From Alphaproteobacteria bacterium (GTDB taxonomy: Bacteria > Pseudomonadota > Alphaproteobacteria > UBA9655): a stretch of 64,000 nt of DNA. Positions 34,409 to 44,563 of this stretch are shown piece by piece. Numbering within the stretch: the stretch's first letter is position 1; each line of letters starts with the position of its first letter. The notes under the pieces were generated by a model. That model worked only from the letters and a program-made list of their open reading frames with translations. It ran no database searches and was not told the DNA's origin. Made by a program: the position numbers and the translations under genes. The stretch spans positions 21,685 through 85,684 of the forward strand of contig DAIDHR010000002.1 in NCBI GenBank assembly GCA_027459605.1, written 5' to 3'.

Positions 34409-35875
34409 ATGAATAAATTAATTGGTAGAAAATATGAACAAAGACAGCTTCAAAGAGCCATGGATTCAAAAGAAGCAGAACTTATTGCGATATATGGGCG
34501 CAGAAGAGTAGGTAAGACGTTTCTTGTTCGGTGCTTTTTTGAGAATAAAAAGTGCTCTTTTTTCCAGACAACGGGTATTAATCATGCACCCTTATCTCTT
34601 CAGCTCAGAGAATTTAAGAAAGAAATAGAGCGCGCTTTTTTTAAGGACAAAGGAGGACTTGGTTTAAAAGATCCAGACAATTGGATGGAGGCCCTCGGCA
34701 TGTTAACGGATGCAATGCGGGTTTTTGGAAAACACAAGAAGGTTGTTCTCTTTTTTGATGAATTCCCTTGGATGGCAACAGCTAAATCAGGGTTACTTCA
34801 AGCTCTTGATTACTATTGGAATCGATTTTGGGTCAATGATCCAAAAATAAAGCTTATTATTTGTGGATCTGCCGCTTCGTGGATTATTGAAAATATACTA
34901 AACAATAAGGGAGGCCTCCATAATAGAGTCACTTTACGCATTCATCTTGAACCTTTTACCCTTTCAGAAACAAAATTATATCTCAAGTACAAAGGAATTC
35001 AGCTCAATCTTGCACAAATTTTAGATCTTTACATGTGTATTGGGGGAATACCTTTCTATTTAAAGTTTATTCAAAAAGGCCTTTCAGCTATTCAAAACAT
35101 TAATCAGTTATGTTTTCAAAAAAAAGGAACTCTTTTGGATGAATTTAAAAATCTATTTTCATCTCTTTTTGATCATGCCGAAGTCCATGAAGAGATTATT
35201 AAAGTCATCGCTTCCAAACAAGAAGGCGTCAGTCGTGCAGAACTAGAAGCTATTATAGAAAGCAAGGGAGGTCGACTCTCCATGCGTTTAAAGGAACTTG
35301 AAGAAGCTGGCTTTATTACAGCCTTTATTCCTTGGAAAAAAGAGAGAGGAATTTATTATAAAGTCATTGATGAGTACACCCTCTTTTACTTAAATTGGAT
35401 TGCACCCGAGTCTAAAAGTCGAATCTCAAAAGAAATCACTCTAAAATACTGGGACTCTGTTTCACAAACGCCTGGATGGAAAGCATGGGTGGGACATGCC
35501 TTTGAGGCTGTGTGCTATAAGCATTTAACCCAAATTCGACAAGCTCTCCAAATTCCAGATGGAGCCACCGCAACGACTTGGCGATATATTCCAAAAAAAA
35601 GAGAAGAAGGAGGCGCTCAGATTGATCTTCTCTTCGATAGACCCGATGGTACCATTAATCTCTGCGAGATAAAATATTGCAAGGAACCTTACGCTATTGA
35701 TAAATCTTACTCTCAAGAACTCCTTAGAAAAATTGATATCTACCGTAAAGTTACAAAAACGGAAAAACAGATTTTTATTTCTATGATAACCGCTTGTCGA
35801 CTCAAAAGGACCATGTACTCAGAAGAACTAGTAACATCAGAAGTTTGTTTAGAGGATCTTTTTAAAGAGATATAA
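34409..35875 (+). CDS. AAA ATPase with C-terminal DUF234 (archaeal-type ATPase family)
   Basis: The 488-residue protein starts LIGRKYEQRQLQRAM, Walker A is IYGRRRVGKTFLV (about 28-40), Walker B is VVLFFDEFPWMA (about 111-122) and sensor ICGSAASWI follows. A winged-helix-like middle precedes DUF234, whose GAQIDLLFDRPDG and NLCEIKYCKEP form the D...ExK pattern of PD-(D/E)XK nucleases. Substrate unknown; defence, toxin or regulatory roles have been suggested for relatives. Its promoter is covered by palindromes, so autoregulation is likely. A paralogue is at 61,480-62,952. Confidence 0.85.
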   Translation: MNKLIGRKYEQRQLQRAMDSKEAELIAIYGRRRVGKTFLVRCFFENKKCSFFQTTGINHAPLSLQLREFKKEIERAFFKDKGGLGLKDPDNWMEALGMLTDAMRVFGKHKKVVLFFDEFPWMATAKSGLLQALDYYWNRFWVNDPKIKLIICGSAASWIIENILNNKGGLHNRVTLRIHLEPFTLSETKLYLKYKGIQLNLAQILDLYMCIGGIPFYLKFIQKGLSAIQNINQLCFQKKGTLLDEFKNLFSSLFDHAEVHEEIIKVIASKQEGVSRAELEAIIESKGGRLSMRLKELEEAGFITAFIPWKKERGIYYKVIDEYTLFYLNWIAPESKSRISKEITLKYWDSVSQTPGWKAWVGHAFEAVCYKHLTQIRQALQIPDGATATTWRYIPKKREEGGAQIDLLFDRPDGTINLCEIKYCKEPYAIDKSYSQELLRKIDIYRKVTKTEKQIFISMITACRLKRTMYSEELVTSEVCLEDLFKEI

Positions 35876-35922
35876 AGCAGCTCATGCTAAGATTTACTTC
35901 CTTAGAGAACGAGTGTTCTTAC

Positions 35923-38900
35923 TCACATCTCAACCCCTCTTCCTCTGTTTATCTCTCGAGTCTGCTCAAGATGCTGGAGCTCCTTGGCGAGATTCTGATC
36001 GTGGGCTTTAATAGCTTGCAGAGTGGTTTTATCAAAATTTTCCATATAGGTTTTGACTTCTTGTCTAGCTTTGTCTCCGATAGATGATCCTTCAAAGGCC
36101 TTCATTTCCTTGATTTTTGATGCTAAGTATTTGGAGATAATTTCAATGTTATTGGATTTGGTAGAGGGAGAGAAGCTCATCCCAGGAGTTTCACGATTCA
36201 TTTGTTCGAAGCTATTGGCCTCTGCTACGACATGGTTACGAGAAGGAGTGGTGGAAGGTTGGGGTGGTGTTTCCCTATGAGGGTTGAGATAAGGGTTTAC
36301 ATAAGCTTCCATACCTTGAATGCCTTGTTTTTTGAGTACATCATTGAAGTCGTCTCCAGGGTGTGAGGGCTTGATAACCGTCACTGAAAAACCTCTGCCC
36401 GTAAAGTGTTCTTGTGCTTTTTCAATGACGGTGTGGGTTTTGGAATGGGGTTTATGTTCATCGTTATCGGCGCAGATAATGATTTCTTTCTCAGGGCCCT
36501 GATAGTTTGAGATATTATGAATGCCTAAGGAGGCCACAATTTTGCCCGTAACATTAGCCTCTTTGATGGAGAGAGCTGTTTCAAGACCTTCAGCCATAAA
36601 GACACGGTCTGCGCGTTCGCCAGTCTGCAGGGTGACAAAAGATCCTCCCGAAACGCCATATTGGATCTTATTGAGTTTTTCCCCATCAGGAGTGAGAGCC
36701 CGTCTCCCATCTGCCATCAGTTTCGTGAGTTGAACCGATCTTAAACGACCCTCTTGATCCCGTCCAAAAGCTGCAAAACAATCCTGTTGAAGAGTTTTGC
36801 GCTCACCACCATACATAAAGGTCGTGCCTTTGGACAGGAAACGTAAATCAGGGGCCAATTGACCTTTGATATTTCGTTCTTCGCGGAGGTAAGTTTCCGC
36901 AACGGTCCCCTCAATGGGTTTTGATTTCATCTGAAGTTCTGAGACACCATTGAGACGTGAAGCAATGTCCTTGGCTTCTTCAAGAGCATACTTTTCCTTC
37001 AAGAGTGCGCGTTCTTGTGCTTGTTCTTCCCTTTGTCTTTCAGTGACCCTTGAGGAACCCATTCCATAAGGAGGTACTTTGAGATTAAGAGCATCGGCAA
37101 CATAAAAAAGAGACGCTTTATAGTCCAAGTTCTTTTCTCTGCGCACAAGCTCAAAGACGTTGCCGTTCTCTCCCGATTCAAAATCATTCCATTTCCCTTC
37201 TTTAGGTCCAGAAGTATGTAACCGAAGGGAACCATTCTTTCCCCACCGAAGCTCATGTTTGGAACTCAAATGTTGATTGGGGCTGCCTAAAAGGTCAATT
37301 GCTAAAGAGGCATACTGCCCTCGTGCTGCTTCCAGTACCTCCTCCTCTGAAATAAAAGAGCAAGGGTTGCGATGAGGTTTTTCTAAAAGTTCCGTAGAAG
37401 AATGAAGAATTCCTTGCTTAGCTATATCATGAGTGATTGCGTCATTTGGGACCTCGTCTTTTTTGAGCTTGGCTCGATGCCTCTCCGCATATCCTTGCAC
37501 AGCAAGGTCCTTTGGAGACTCTTCAATGGCATGTCCAAAAGGAGATTCCATAAGACGGTAAGCAGCTTCGTTTCGCATCCGTGCGCTGGAGAAAAATTCA
37601 GCATCATTCTCAAACTTAGTCTTTTTCATTAAGGAAAGCCGTTCCTCATGGATCTGCGCTTGCATGTATGAGAGGGCGCGAATGTGCTGAGAAAGAAGCT
37701 GACGGTCTTCCTGGGATAGATTCCATCCAAAGGAAGCCTCATAACCTTGGATTTTTTCTTGAAGGTGATGTTCTAAAAGTGTTTGGACATTGAGAGACTC
37801 CTGGTGAACTTGATGGCCCTTCTTCAAAGCCTCAACTTTTATCTTGGCCTCTTCCAGAAGGTCATTTACCACAAAAATACAGGATCGTGCGGACCCCTGT
37901 CCTTCGGGATTCAATCTCTCGAGGTGGGAGATCAGCTCTTCTCGTTTTAGGTTAAAGCTCTCTTTGATTTCAGCCAGTCCCTTTTCGATCATCTCACTGC
38001 GAGGTTTCCAAAGAGCGGAGAAGGTTTCTTGAGAAGCCACATAGGTTTCTAGCTTAACAAGAGCCTCTGCCTTGGGAAGGAGTGCCTCAGGAGATTCCGT
38101 TTTGAGAAGCTCCGCTTTATTCTCAAGAGAATCGAATGACGTCTGATGGAAGAGGCTATAAAGATGAAGAGCTTCAAAATTTACCCCTTGGCTTTTTAAT
38201 TGAGTTTTTATTGCTCCATGACTTCCTTCTTGCTTTAGCTGGGAACTCAGCTCCGCTGCCAAGGCCGCCTTATCCTCTCCCACCGCGTTTTGATACTGAG
38301 CAACGCGCTGTCCCACCTGATACTCATACGCTTCTTTTTCCATGCGACTATGGTCACCTGCAAAGGCTAGCTTAATGATTTGCCCTCCTTTTTCTAAGGC
38401 GTCGGAGGCGAGAGAAAGCTTTTGTTTTCGTAGATTTTCCCATGTTGTATCTTCGGGGTGATCCACTCGAGAGTGGTCCATTTTATAAAGCCCCACGTAG
38501 CCGGAACGTCCCTTCCGCAAATGGCTCTGCAAGTACATGAGCTCCTTGTGTCGATGGTTAATCTCCTGGAGAAGGTGGGTTGAGGGGTGAGATTGAGAAT
38601 CAGGCTGAGAATGAAGAGAAGCAAGTTTAATCCCAGCCTTAATCTCAAGGCCAGATCCATTCACAGCGCGGGCAAGCTCAGATGAGATAAAGCTGAGCGT
38701 TTGGGTGTTCACGACTTGCTTCATGTGAGCTTGAACCGTTGTGTTCGTGTGAAGGGCTTGAGCAGCCCGCTCTTCAAGAAGCTCCCATGTTAGTTCTGGG
38801 TTGTTTTTCAACCTATTGAGGCTCTCTATCTGCTCATTTTGGAGAGAGGTCACCTTTTGGGTGGCTTGAGTTTTAATAATGTGCCAATTCTTGGCAGCTT

Positions 38901-41900
38901 CTTGATGAACCTTGCGATATTCATGTAAAGACACAAAAGCAGAGGACAGCTCAGAAAGAGTTTGATAGGGGAGTTCGCCCTCTCCTTTGATCACCTCCAA
39001 ACATCCTTGATCGAATTTGAGTTGAGAGAATTCAATACCCATACTCTTTAAAACCCCAAAGGCGGCCTTGTTGAGGGAGGAGGATTCTCCCACCACCTTA
39101 TAAAGGGCATCAGACCTCTCCAAACGTTCTTCTATGGTTGTGGCTGATGTATAATGCAAGACCAGTTCACGAAGCTCTCCCGCAACTGCATGCTCTAAGA
39201 GCTTGTCTTCATTGACTTTGAGTGTCTCGAAGAAGGGTTTATAATATTCAGGAGATTCAACAATCTGAAGGGCTAATGTATCTCTTTGAGCTTGGAGAGT
39301 ATGAAAAGTTTCCAGGGAAAGAAAGGCTGAGCCTTTTAAGGCTAAGCCTTCCGGTGATGTGAGCGTAAGAAGACCGTCTTTTTGTTTTTGAAGGTGACTG
39401 TAGAGTGCAGATGTCTCATTGCGAACTTGAATATATGATTGAACCACATCGTAGTGAACTTTTTGTTCTGGATTGAGCCTTTCATAATAAAGATTCTGGA
39501 GTTGAGAGCGGTTATGGGCTTCCGCATGGGATTTGACGGCAGAGATGTAAACATGGTTTTCCTTTGTGACGCACTCTCCCCAATAGGTGAACAACTCACC
39601 TTCTTCATTCTTTGTCATCCGTAAGAAGGGAATATAGAGTTTCTGATTTTCTTGAATGACAGCCGCAATGGAATCCCTTTCTCTTTTGCACTTTTGATAG
39701 TCTTCATAAAGAGCGTGGGTTCTTGCTAGGGCTCCTGGGTGGGTTTCTGAGATGGTGCTCCAGAGAGTGCGTGTTTCTCTCACATGATCTATATAGGTTT
39801 GCACCTGTAAGCTGGCCCGATGCTCCAGATCAGAAAGAAGTCGAGGACGGAACCCTGCTTCCACTTCCAGCACATCCTTACGAATGCCGAGCATGCGCAC
39901 ATAAGGGGCGTGATTTTGCCAATCCTTCAAAATGGTTTCAGCAACACGCTTTTTTTCTTCAAAGCAAGTTTGATAGGCTCCATAGGAGGGGTGTTGATAG
40001 AGAGGTTTGGATGGATCAAGCTCGGATTCCATCTCTTCCCGCAAGGTCACAGCCTCGATCGTTAAATCTCGATATTGTTGAACCCGATTAAACGCAGGCT
40101 TCTGCTCTTCGGAAAGACGATAATCCTGTAAGGTTTCCTTAAGTTCTGGGCGACCTATCTTTTCCACGAGATCCTTAAAATCGAGGAATTGGTCGCGGTT
40201 GAGGTAAGCTCTCACATCATCTCGGTGACGGGTCATGGCAACCAGCAAAGTGGAGGGATCAATAAGAGGACTTAAGGTAACAAAGCTCTTATCAAAGGTA
40301 GACCCTTCTGATTTATGGATGCCCATGGCATAACCATGAGTGAAGTGGGCGTACTCTTCTGGATTGAATTGAACAGTTCTGCTTGAACCCAACTTATTTG
40401 ACTCAAGGCAAACCGTAAGAATGCTTTTAGCTTCATCATAGGATTCGATGGTTCCAAAACTCCCGTTCTTGATGCCCTTTGATTGACTCTTCTCGGAAAA
40501 AGGCGCATTTGTCACAAAGCGCCCATGATTGTCGTTTTCCATAAATCGGATGCGATCTCCAATGGCATAGTCTTCTCCCTGAACCTTAAAGGATTCTTGC
40601 AGGTACCCTTGTTCAATCAGCCCTGCTCGAATCATTTGGTTGAGCTGGTAAACCTCGATATTTTGATAGGCCAGTGCGATACGCGTATTCTCTGGATGGG
40701 AGATAAAGTCTTGGACATAGGCTTGGGCTAAAGCCTGATGAGCTTGGGTGCTCCCTTCAAACCACTCCAAATGACCTTTCTCCTCATAGGGCCGGAGGCC
40801 ATCTAAGACCTGGTAGTCATTCAACAGCTTGGAACACTCTCGCTGCCAAGGAACACGTTGACGAACAACCTCACTTGTTTCACAATATCCAAACCGTTCT
40901 GCAAAAAGACGTCCATAATCTCCCGGTTCTCGAGATTTGATTTGAGCGGGGTCTTGAACAATCAGAACCTTTGCCCCCTTATTCGCTGCTTCTTTAAGGA
41001 AAATGTCCCATAAGCGCCCCCCAATCATATTGGCTTCGTCCACAATAATGACGCTTTTTTCTGTAAATCGGTGTGATTCTAATTCTTTCAGCCGCGCAGC
41101 CGCATACCCATAAGCCTTCCACCCCGCTCGAACGGGGAACCTCCCCCAGAGTTTACCCATACTTTCTTTTTGCTCGTCATATTTTTCCCAAGCAACTCTA
41201 AAACTATCCAGAGTCTTGCACGGAATTCCAATCTCTTGTTCCATAATCTCAACGGCCTTTCCTTGAAAGGAAGTGCCTAAGACCTGGAACCCTGCTTTTT
41301 GATAAGCCTCAGCCACGGCTTTCAACAGAGTGGTTTTGCCTGTGCCCGCTTTTCCATTTAAGAGACGAATATCAGGGCCGGAGCAGAGATGGGTAATGGC
41401 CGCTTGTTGTTCTTCAGATAATCCAGAACCCAGTTCTGATTCCCGGTTTTTGATGGCTTGAGCAATCAAATCAGAAGAGACGTCTTTGGTGCATCGCCCA
41501 TGGAGGGTATCCGCTCTTTCAATGAGGTCCTCTTCTTGCTTTTTGTAGGCGGCAGAGGTAAAAAGCCGATCTCGATTGAGACTTTCTCCCACCTCATAGG
41601 TCACTTGCCTGTCGTCGATTAATTGATCCGTTATCTTTGAAGCCAGATGTCGAAGTTCCGTTGCTCCTTCAAAGACTTTATTCTCGTTGGCCGTCTTCAA
41701 AACCATCTCAGGATGCAGTGCATAACCCTCAACTTTTGCCTTGAGAAGGCTGAAGAGTTTGTCATCTCCTCCGACCCGACGCATGATTTCTTCTTCCAGA
41801 TGTTTTTGAGTAAAAACGGTCCGTTTAAGAGCCACTTCTTGAACCAAAACGGCTGGATTTTTACAAAGAATCTCAATATTTTTTTGCCGAATAGCCTCAT

Positions 41901-42648
41901 TATCGGCAACAATACGGGAATATTCGCCACGCTCTGCAAGTCTCTGAGCATACCATCCTTCATGATGGGTAGGGACTAAATCTAACCCCTGATCTGCATA
42001 GGATCGGCTATCAATGCGAACCTCATATCCTCCCAGCTCCAGGTGTTTATTGACTATCTCTTCCCAGAGTTTTCGGGTTACAAGAAGCTCGGGTTTACTC
42101 ACAATGTCCCGGTCTTTGCGTTGTGCAAAAGTGTCGTCCACCAAGGACCTTCGGGTAATCATTCCGTGAAAGTGAGGGTTCCCTTTATCCCAGTGAATGG
42201 CATATTCAACGACCAAACCCCGTGGGACAAATCGTTCATTCAAGAACTCTTCTATGCAAGTTTCAGCTTCCATTTGAGAGAACTCGATAGGAATGGCGCC
42301 CATAATGGTTTGAGCCGTTTGGGTGGAGCTTAAGAAGTGCTCTTTGGCTCTCAAGCTTCGTTGATGACTGTCTGAATCATGAGGATCTCCCCTAAACCTC
42401 AAACTTGCTATCTGATCCTCAAACTGTTCCACCACATTCCAAAGAGATGCGGAGGTCTTCGCCCACTCTGGAGTACCCTCAGGAGCTAGAATCCGGCTAA
42501 CAATCACATTTTCTTTACAACCATAATTATAAGTCACACCCGTGCGCTCATCCTGCTGGCGACTTGCAGATATATACGCGCTAAAGCCCACCGAAGAGCG
42601 ACCTTCACTGCGGGAAATAAATCCGAGATTGAGAGAATAAATCGCCAT
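35923..42648 (-). CDS. traA: Giant TraA-type relaxase-helicase with C-terminal Toprim domain
   Basis: This 2,241-residue protein nicks and unwinds DNA for conjugation. Residues 1-200 are a MobA/MobL (Ti TraA) relaxase: the metal motif is HWDKGNPHFHG (152-162), with FSAYISASR upstream. A RecD-like helicase follows, with Walker A GKAGTGKTT (432-440) and IIVDEANMIGG (about 535). A long helical region with much Glu/Lys fills about 850-1,800. The C-terminus has GENGNVFELVRREKNLDYKA and a Toprim-like segment FMAEGLETALSIKEAN, IIICADNDEH and GDDFNDVLKK (about 2,020-2,130), as in plasmid primases. Usual TraA length is 1,100-1,500, so this is an extended fusion. It begins 179 bp from the oriT candidate. 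Confidence 0.93.
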   Translation of the reverse strand: MAIYSLNLGFISRSEGRSSVGFSAYISASRQQDERTGVTYNYGCKENVIVSRILAPEGTPEWAKTSASLWNVVEQFEDQIASLRFRGDPHDSDSHQRSLRAKEHFLSSTQTAQTIMGAIPIEFSQMEAETCIEEFLNERFVPRGLVVEYAIHWDKGNPHFHGMITRRSLVDDTFAQRKDRDIVSKPELLVTRKLWEEIVNKHLELGGYEVRIDSRSYADQGLDLVPTHHEGWYAQRLAERGEYSRIVADNEAIRQKNIEILCKNPAVLVQEVALKRTVFTQKHLEEEIMRRVGGDDKLFSLLKAKVEGYALHPEMVLKTANENKVFEGATELRHLASKITDQLIDDRQVTYEVGESLNRDRLFTSAAYKKQEEDLIERADTLHGRCTKDVSSDLIAQAIKNRESELGSGLSEEQQAAITHLCSGPDIRLLNGKAGTGKTTLLKAVAEAYQKAGFQVLGTSFQGKAVEIMEQEIGIPCKTLDSFRVAWEKYDEQKESMGKLWGRFPVRAGWKAYGYAAARLKELESHRFTEKSVIIVDEANMIGGRLWDIFLKEAANKGAKVLIVQDPAQIKSREPGDYGRLFAERFGYCETSEVVRQRVPWQRECSKLLNDYQVLDGLRPYEEKGHLEWFEGSTQAHQALAQAYVQDFISHPENTRIALAYQNIEVYQLNQMIRAGLIEQGYLQESFKVQGEDYAIGDRIRFMENDNHGRFVTNAPFSEKSQSKGIKNGSFGTIESYDEAKSILTVCLESNKLGSSRTVQFNPEEYAHFTHGYAMGIHKSEGSTFDKSFVTLSPLIDPSTLLVAMTRHRDDVRAYLNRDQFLDFKDLVEKIGRPELKETLQDYRLSEEQKPAFNRVQQYRDLTIEAVTLREEMESELDPSKPLYQHPSYGAYQTCFEEKKRVAETILKDWQNHAPYVRMLGIRKDVLEVEAGFRPRLLSDLEHRASLQVQTYIDHVRETRTLWSTISETHPGALARTHALYEDYQKCKRERDSIAAVIQENQKLYIPFLRMTKNEEGELFTYWGECVTKENHVYISAVKSHAEAHNRSQLQNLYYERLNPEQKVHYDVVQSYIQVRNETSALYSHLQKQKDGLLTLTSPEGLALKGSAFLSLETFHTLQAQRDTLALQIVESPEYYKPFFETLKVNEDKLLEHAVAGELRELVLHYTSATTIEERLERSDALYKVVGESSSLNKAAFGVLKSMGIEFSQLKFDQGCLEVIKGEGELPYQTLSELSSAFVSLHEYRKVHQEAAKNWHIIKTQATQKVTSLQNEQIESLNRLKNNPELTWELLEERAAQALHTNTTVQAHMKQVVNTQTLSFISSELARAVNGSGLEIKAGIKLASLHSQPDSQSHPSTHLLQEINHRHKELMYLQSHLRKGRSGYVGLYKMDHSRVDHPEDTTWENLRKQKLSLASDALEKGGQIIKLAFAGDHSRMEKEAYEYQVGQRVAQYQNAVGEDKAALAAELSSQLKQEGSHGAIKTQLKSQGVNFEALHLYSLFHQTSFDSLENKAELLKTESPEALLPKAEALVKLETYVASQETFSALWKPRSEMIEKGLAEIKESFNLKREELISHLERLNPEGQGSARSCIFVVNDLLEEAKIKVEALKKGHQVHQESLNVQTLLEHHLQEKIQGYEASFGWNLSQEDRQLLSQHIRALSYMQAQIHEERLSLMKKTKFENDAEFFSSARMRNEAAYRLMESPFGHAIEESPKDLAVQGYAERHRAKLKKDEVPNDAITHDIAKQGILHSSTELLEKPHRNPCSFISEEEVLEAARGQYASLAIDLLGSPNQHLSSKHELRWGKNGSLRLHTSGPKEGKWNDFESGENGNVFELVRREKNLDYKASLFYVADALNLKVPPYGMGSSRVTERQREEQAQERALLKEKYALEEAKDIASRLNGVSELQMKSKPIEGTVAETYLREERNIKGQLAPDLRFLSKGTTFMYGGERKTLQQDCFAAFGRDQEGRLRSVQLTKLMADGRRALTPDGEKLNKIQYGVSGGSFVTLQTGERADRVFMAEGLETALSIKEANVTGKIVASLGIHNISNYQGPEKEIIICADNDEHKPHSKTHTVIEKAQEHFTGRGFSVTVIKPSHPGDDFNDVLKKQGIQGMEAYVNPYLNPHRETPPQPSTTPSRNHVVAEANSFEQMNRETPGMSFSPSTKSNNIEIISKYLASKIKEMKAFEGSSIGDKARQEVKTYMENFDKTTLQAIKAHDQNLAKELQHLEQTREINRGRGVEM

Positions 42649-42826
42649 TCACACCTAAAACGTTAGGCGTCAATTCTTCTCTCCTCATAGGAGAATAGCC
42701 ATTCATAATGATGATGCGAAGTCTCTGGAAAAGATCAGTTCATCCACCAAAACTCTAGTGAAGGCGGAATGATTCATTGCCTCTGATCAACACTCATCAT
42801 AACGCCTGTGGCCGTAGAGCACAAGC

Positions 42827-42877
42827 CGATTCGGAGAATCGCGCATAAGTGCGCCTCCTATGGTCGGATCACTTATG
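42827..42877. other. oriT: Candidate origin of transfer (oriT)
   Basis: A hairpin CGATTC-GGA-GAATCG (42827-42841) lies four bases ahead of TAAGTGCGCC (42846-42855). MobQ/Ti-type oriTs have this arrangement: an inverted repeat followed by a TAAGTGCGCCCT-like nick core. CATAAGTG (42844-42851) recurs inverted as CACTTATG (42870-42877). It sits just upstream of traA on its coding side. The core lacks one C of the classical sequence. Of the rest of 42649-43273, I see no gene. Confidence 0.6.
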
Positions 42878-43273
42878 GCGAATTTTTAGTTTTTATGGAT
42901 TTGAGAGATTTTGCCACAAAGGATCCATCGGAATTGAAGCACGTTCTCAATAAACATATCGAGAACGGCACCTCAAAAGCAGTATAAAGCACGTTAAGGA
43001 TGGGTTAAAAGAAGAGGGGTGAAATGATGGGGCTTAGAAAGGAAAGTGCTTTGTGGGGGTGGTATGAAACCTTTTGCCTCCCTTGGCTCATAACACAAGT
43101 CGCTTTAGCGGCCCCCTGCCACTATTTTTAAAGAGCCTAACAAAACGATACACCTTAAGCAACATTTTTTTATGCGCATTTTTTGCATTTCATTTGTAAT
43201 GAGATCAAAAATTTGTTAGTTTAAGGTCATAAAGAGGCAATTGTAAAAAATCTTATCCAAAGGAGAGATACCC

Positions 43274-43675
43274 ATGACTGCTTCTTTAAAACATGCCCTC
43301 GAATCTCATCGAGGATCTACCCATAAGTCCCAATCAAGCCCGAGACAAATCCGCGGAATAAATCAGCTAAAATCTAAAATGTCGGCCCTCCAAGAGGAAT
43401 ACGAAAAGCGTCTTCTCCAACGTCAGCAAGCTATTGCCTCCCTTATTGTAACTCTGGATCTTGCCCATATTGATGATCAACTCTTGATTGGAGGTCTCTT
43501 GTTCTTAAGGGATAAAATCACGACTCAAGATCCCCTTGTGGAGGGCTGGCGTAATGCTGGAGATCGATTTCTTCGATGGAAAAAATCAAAAAACCCTCTC
43601 TCTTTCATACCCGATGCAGCGCCTCAAAAAGCAAATCGCACGCCTCAAAAACAGCTTGAATCGGGAGGAAAATAA
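43274..43675 (+). CDS. TraC/TraD-like (Ti-type) conjugal transfer accessory protein
   Basis: Small helical protein of 133 residues. A Lys/Arg/Gln-rich N-terminal half (QIRGINQLKSKMSALQEEY) precedes RQQAIASLIVTLDLAHIDDQ, LLIGGLLFLRD and GWRNAGDRFLRWK, a pattern like the small Ti/Rickettsiales transfer proteins next to the relaxase gene. It lies divergently from traA, with oriT between, which is the expected placement of relaxosome helpers. It shares a weak W...G.R.L ending with the next gene. Specific name not certain. Confidence 0.55.
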   Translation: MTASLKHALESHRGSTHKSQSSPRQIRGINQLKSKMSALQEEYEKRLLQRQQAIASLIVTLDLAHIDDQLLIGGLLFLRDKITTQDPLVEGWRNAGDRFLRWKKSKNPLSFIPDAAPQKANRTPQKQLESGGK

Positions 43676-43676
43676 A

Positions 43677-43928
43677 ATGAAGACTCAACAATACTCGTAC
43701 CGTAAAATCCGTACTAGGGGTCTTATTCAAGCGGGAGGATTGCTTCAGAAATCAGGCATCATGGACGCTTTCTTAATTGAACCAGGAGATGATTTGCAGG
43801 ATTATAATAGCCTCGAAAAGGCTGCAAAGCTATTGGGCTTTTTAACAACTTGCCTTGAGGAACATACCTTTGATGAACGTAACTTCGAAAGATGGCGCAC
43901 TCTCGGAGAACGACTCCTTAAGCCTTAG
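43677..43928 (+). CDS. TraD-like (Ti-type) small conjugal transfer protein
   Basis: I take the ATG at 43677 because GGGAGG ends ten bases before it; the frame is open further upstream in the preceding gene. Features are SYRKIRTRGLIQAGGLLQKS and AAKLLGFLTTCLEEHTFDE, then FERWRTLGERLLKP, consistent with the Ti TraD family (RKIxLGGLVxKAG and a hydrophobic helix). The stop of the preceding gene is one base before the start, so the two are coupled. Role: relaxosome accessory (inference from position). Confidence 0.55.
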   Translation: MKTQQYSYRKIRTRGLIQAGGLLQKSGIMDAFLIEPGDDLQDYNSLEKAAKLLGFLTTCLEEHTFDERNFERWRTLGERLLKP

Positions 43929-44209
43929 GAAGAACTTAAAGACCATTACCTAGAGGCGCATCATATGAGTCTCATGCCAATTCGCATTCTTCCAATGAAC
44001 TCAATAGACTTCGGACTCGGGGGGGTGCTCACGTATTTGAGAATACGCTCCGCGCCTCGTCTTACTGCTCATTGTTTGAATGCAAACTGGTATCACTTGC
44101 AATCAGAACTTATAAAAGAGCAAAAATAATGCTTGTCCCTTGGTGAGATTACTAAACCAACCTCAACGAGAAGCAATTTAGGGAAAAAATCGGTAGGCCT
44201 CCTCTGAGC

Positions 44210-44563
44210 TTAAGGGTGATGGGCTGTTTTACTCCCTAACCCCTCTGCTAATAAACTAACTGTAAGAGTGTTTAAACTAACTCCTTCTCTTTTAGCCATG
44301 TCAACTAGCCTATGATGTATGCTTTTGGGAGTTCTCACAACCCATTTTCCACTGAACTGTTCATCATCAGAAGGTGGCGGAATAAAGCGACCAAGCTCTT
44401 TTGCTGTTTTAATCCAAGAATTAACAGCATCTTCTAAATTATGAACTGCTTCTTCAATTGTTTCTCCATCAGCTATGCATCCATTAAGATCTAAAGCTTC
44501 AGCAAGATAACCACCCCCTTCTTCTTCAGAGAGATGGCGAACTGTAAAAGGATAGTCGATCAT
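44210..44563 (-). CDS. hicB: HicB family antitoxin
   Basis: Neutralises HicA and represses the operon. The RNase H-like domain has YPFTVRHLSEEEGGGYLAE, LNGCIADGETIEEAV and LEDAVNSWI. After FSGKWVVRTPKSIHHRL comes a ribbon-helix-helix (VDMAKREGVSLNTLTVSLLA) for DNA binding. Complete at 117 residues. It overlaps hicA by four bases in the order toxin then antitoxin. Confidence 0.92.
   Translation of the reverse strand: MIDYPFTVRHLSEEEGGGYLAEALDLNGCIADGETIEEAVHNLEDAVNSWIKTAKELGRFIPPPSDDEQFSGKWVVRTPKSIHHRLVDMAKREGVSLNTLTVSLLAEGLGSKTAHHP

Noticed and set aside
39723..40091. Antisense frame of 122 codons inside traA
   Set aside because: Chance shadow of a long, GC-richer coding region; no start signal.
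42896..42988. 30-codon frame after the oriT candidate
   Set aside because: Too short and without a ribosome site to support.
43965..44129. Possible 54-codon frame with a CGTATT-TGAG-AATACG hairpin inside
   Set aside because: Weak ribosome site, no recognisable protein; kept out as likely chance.
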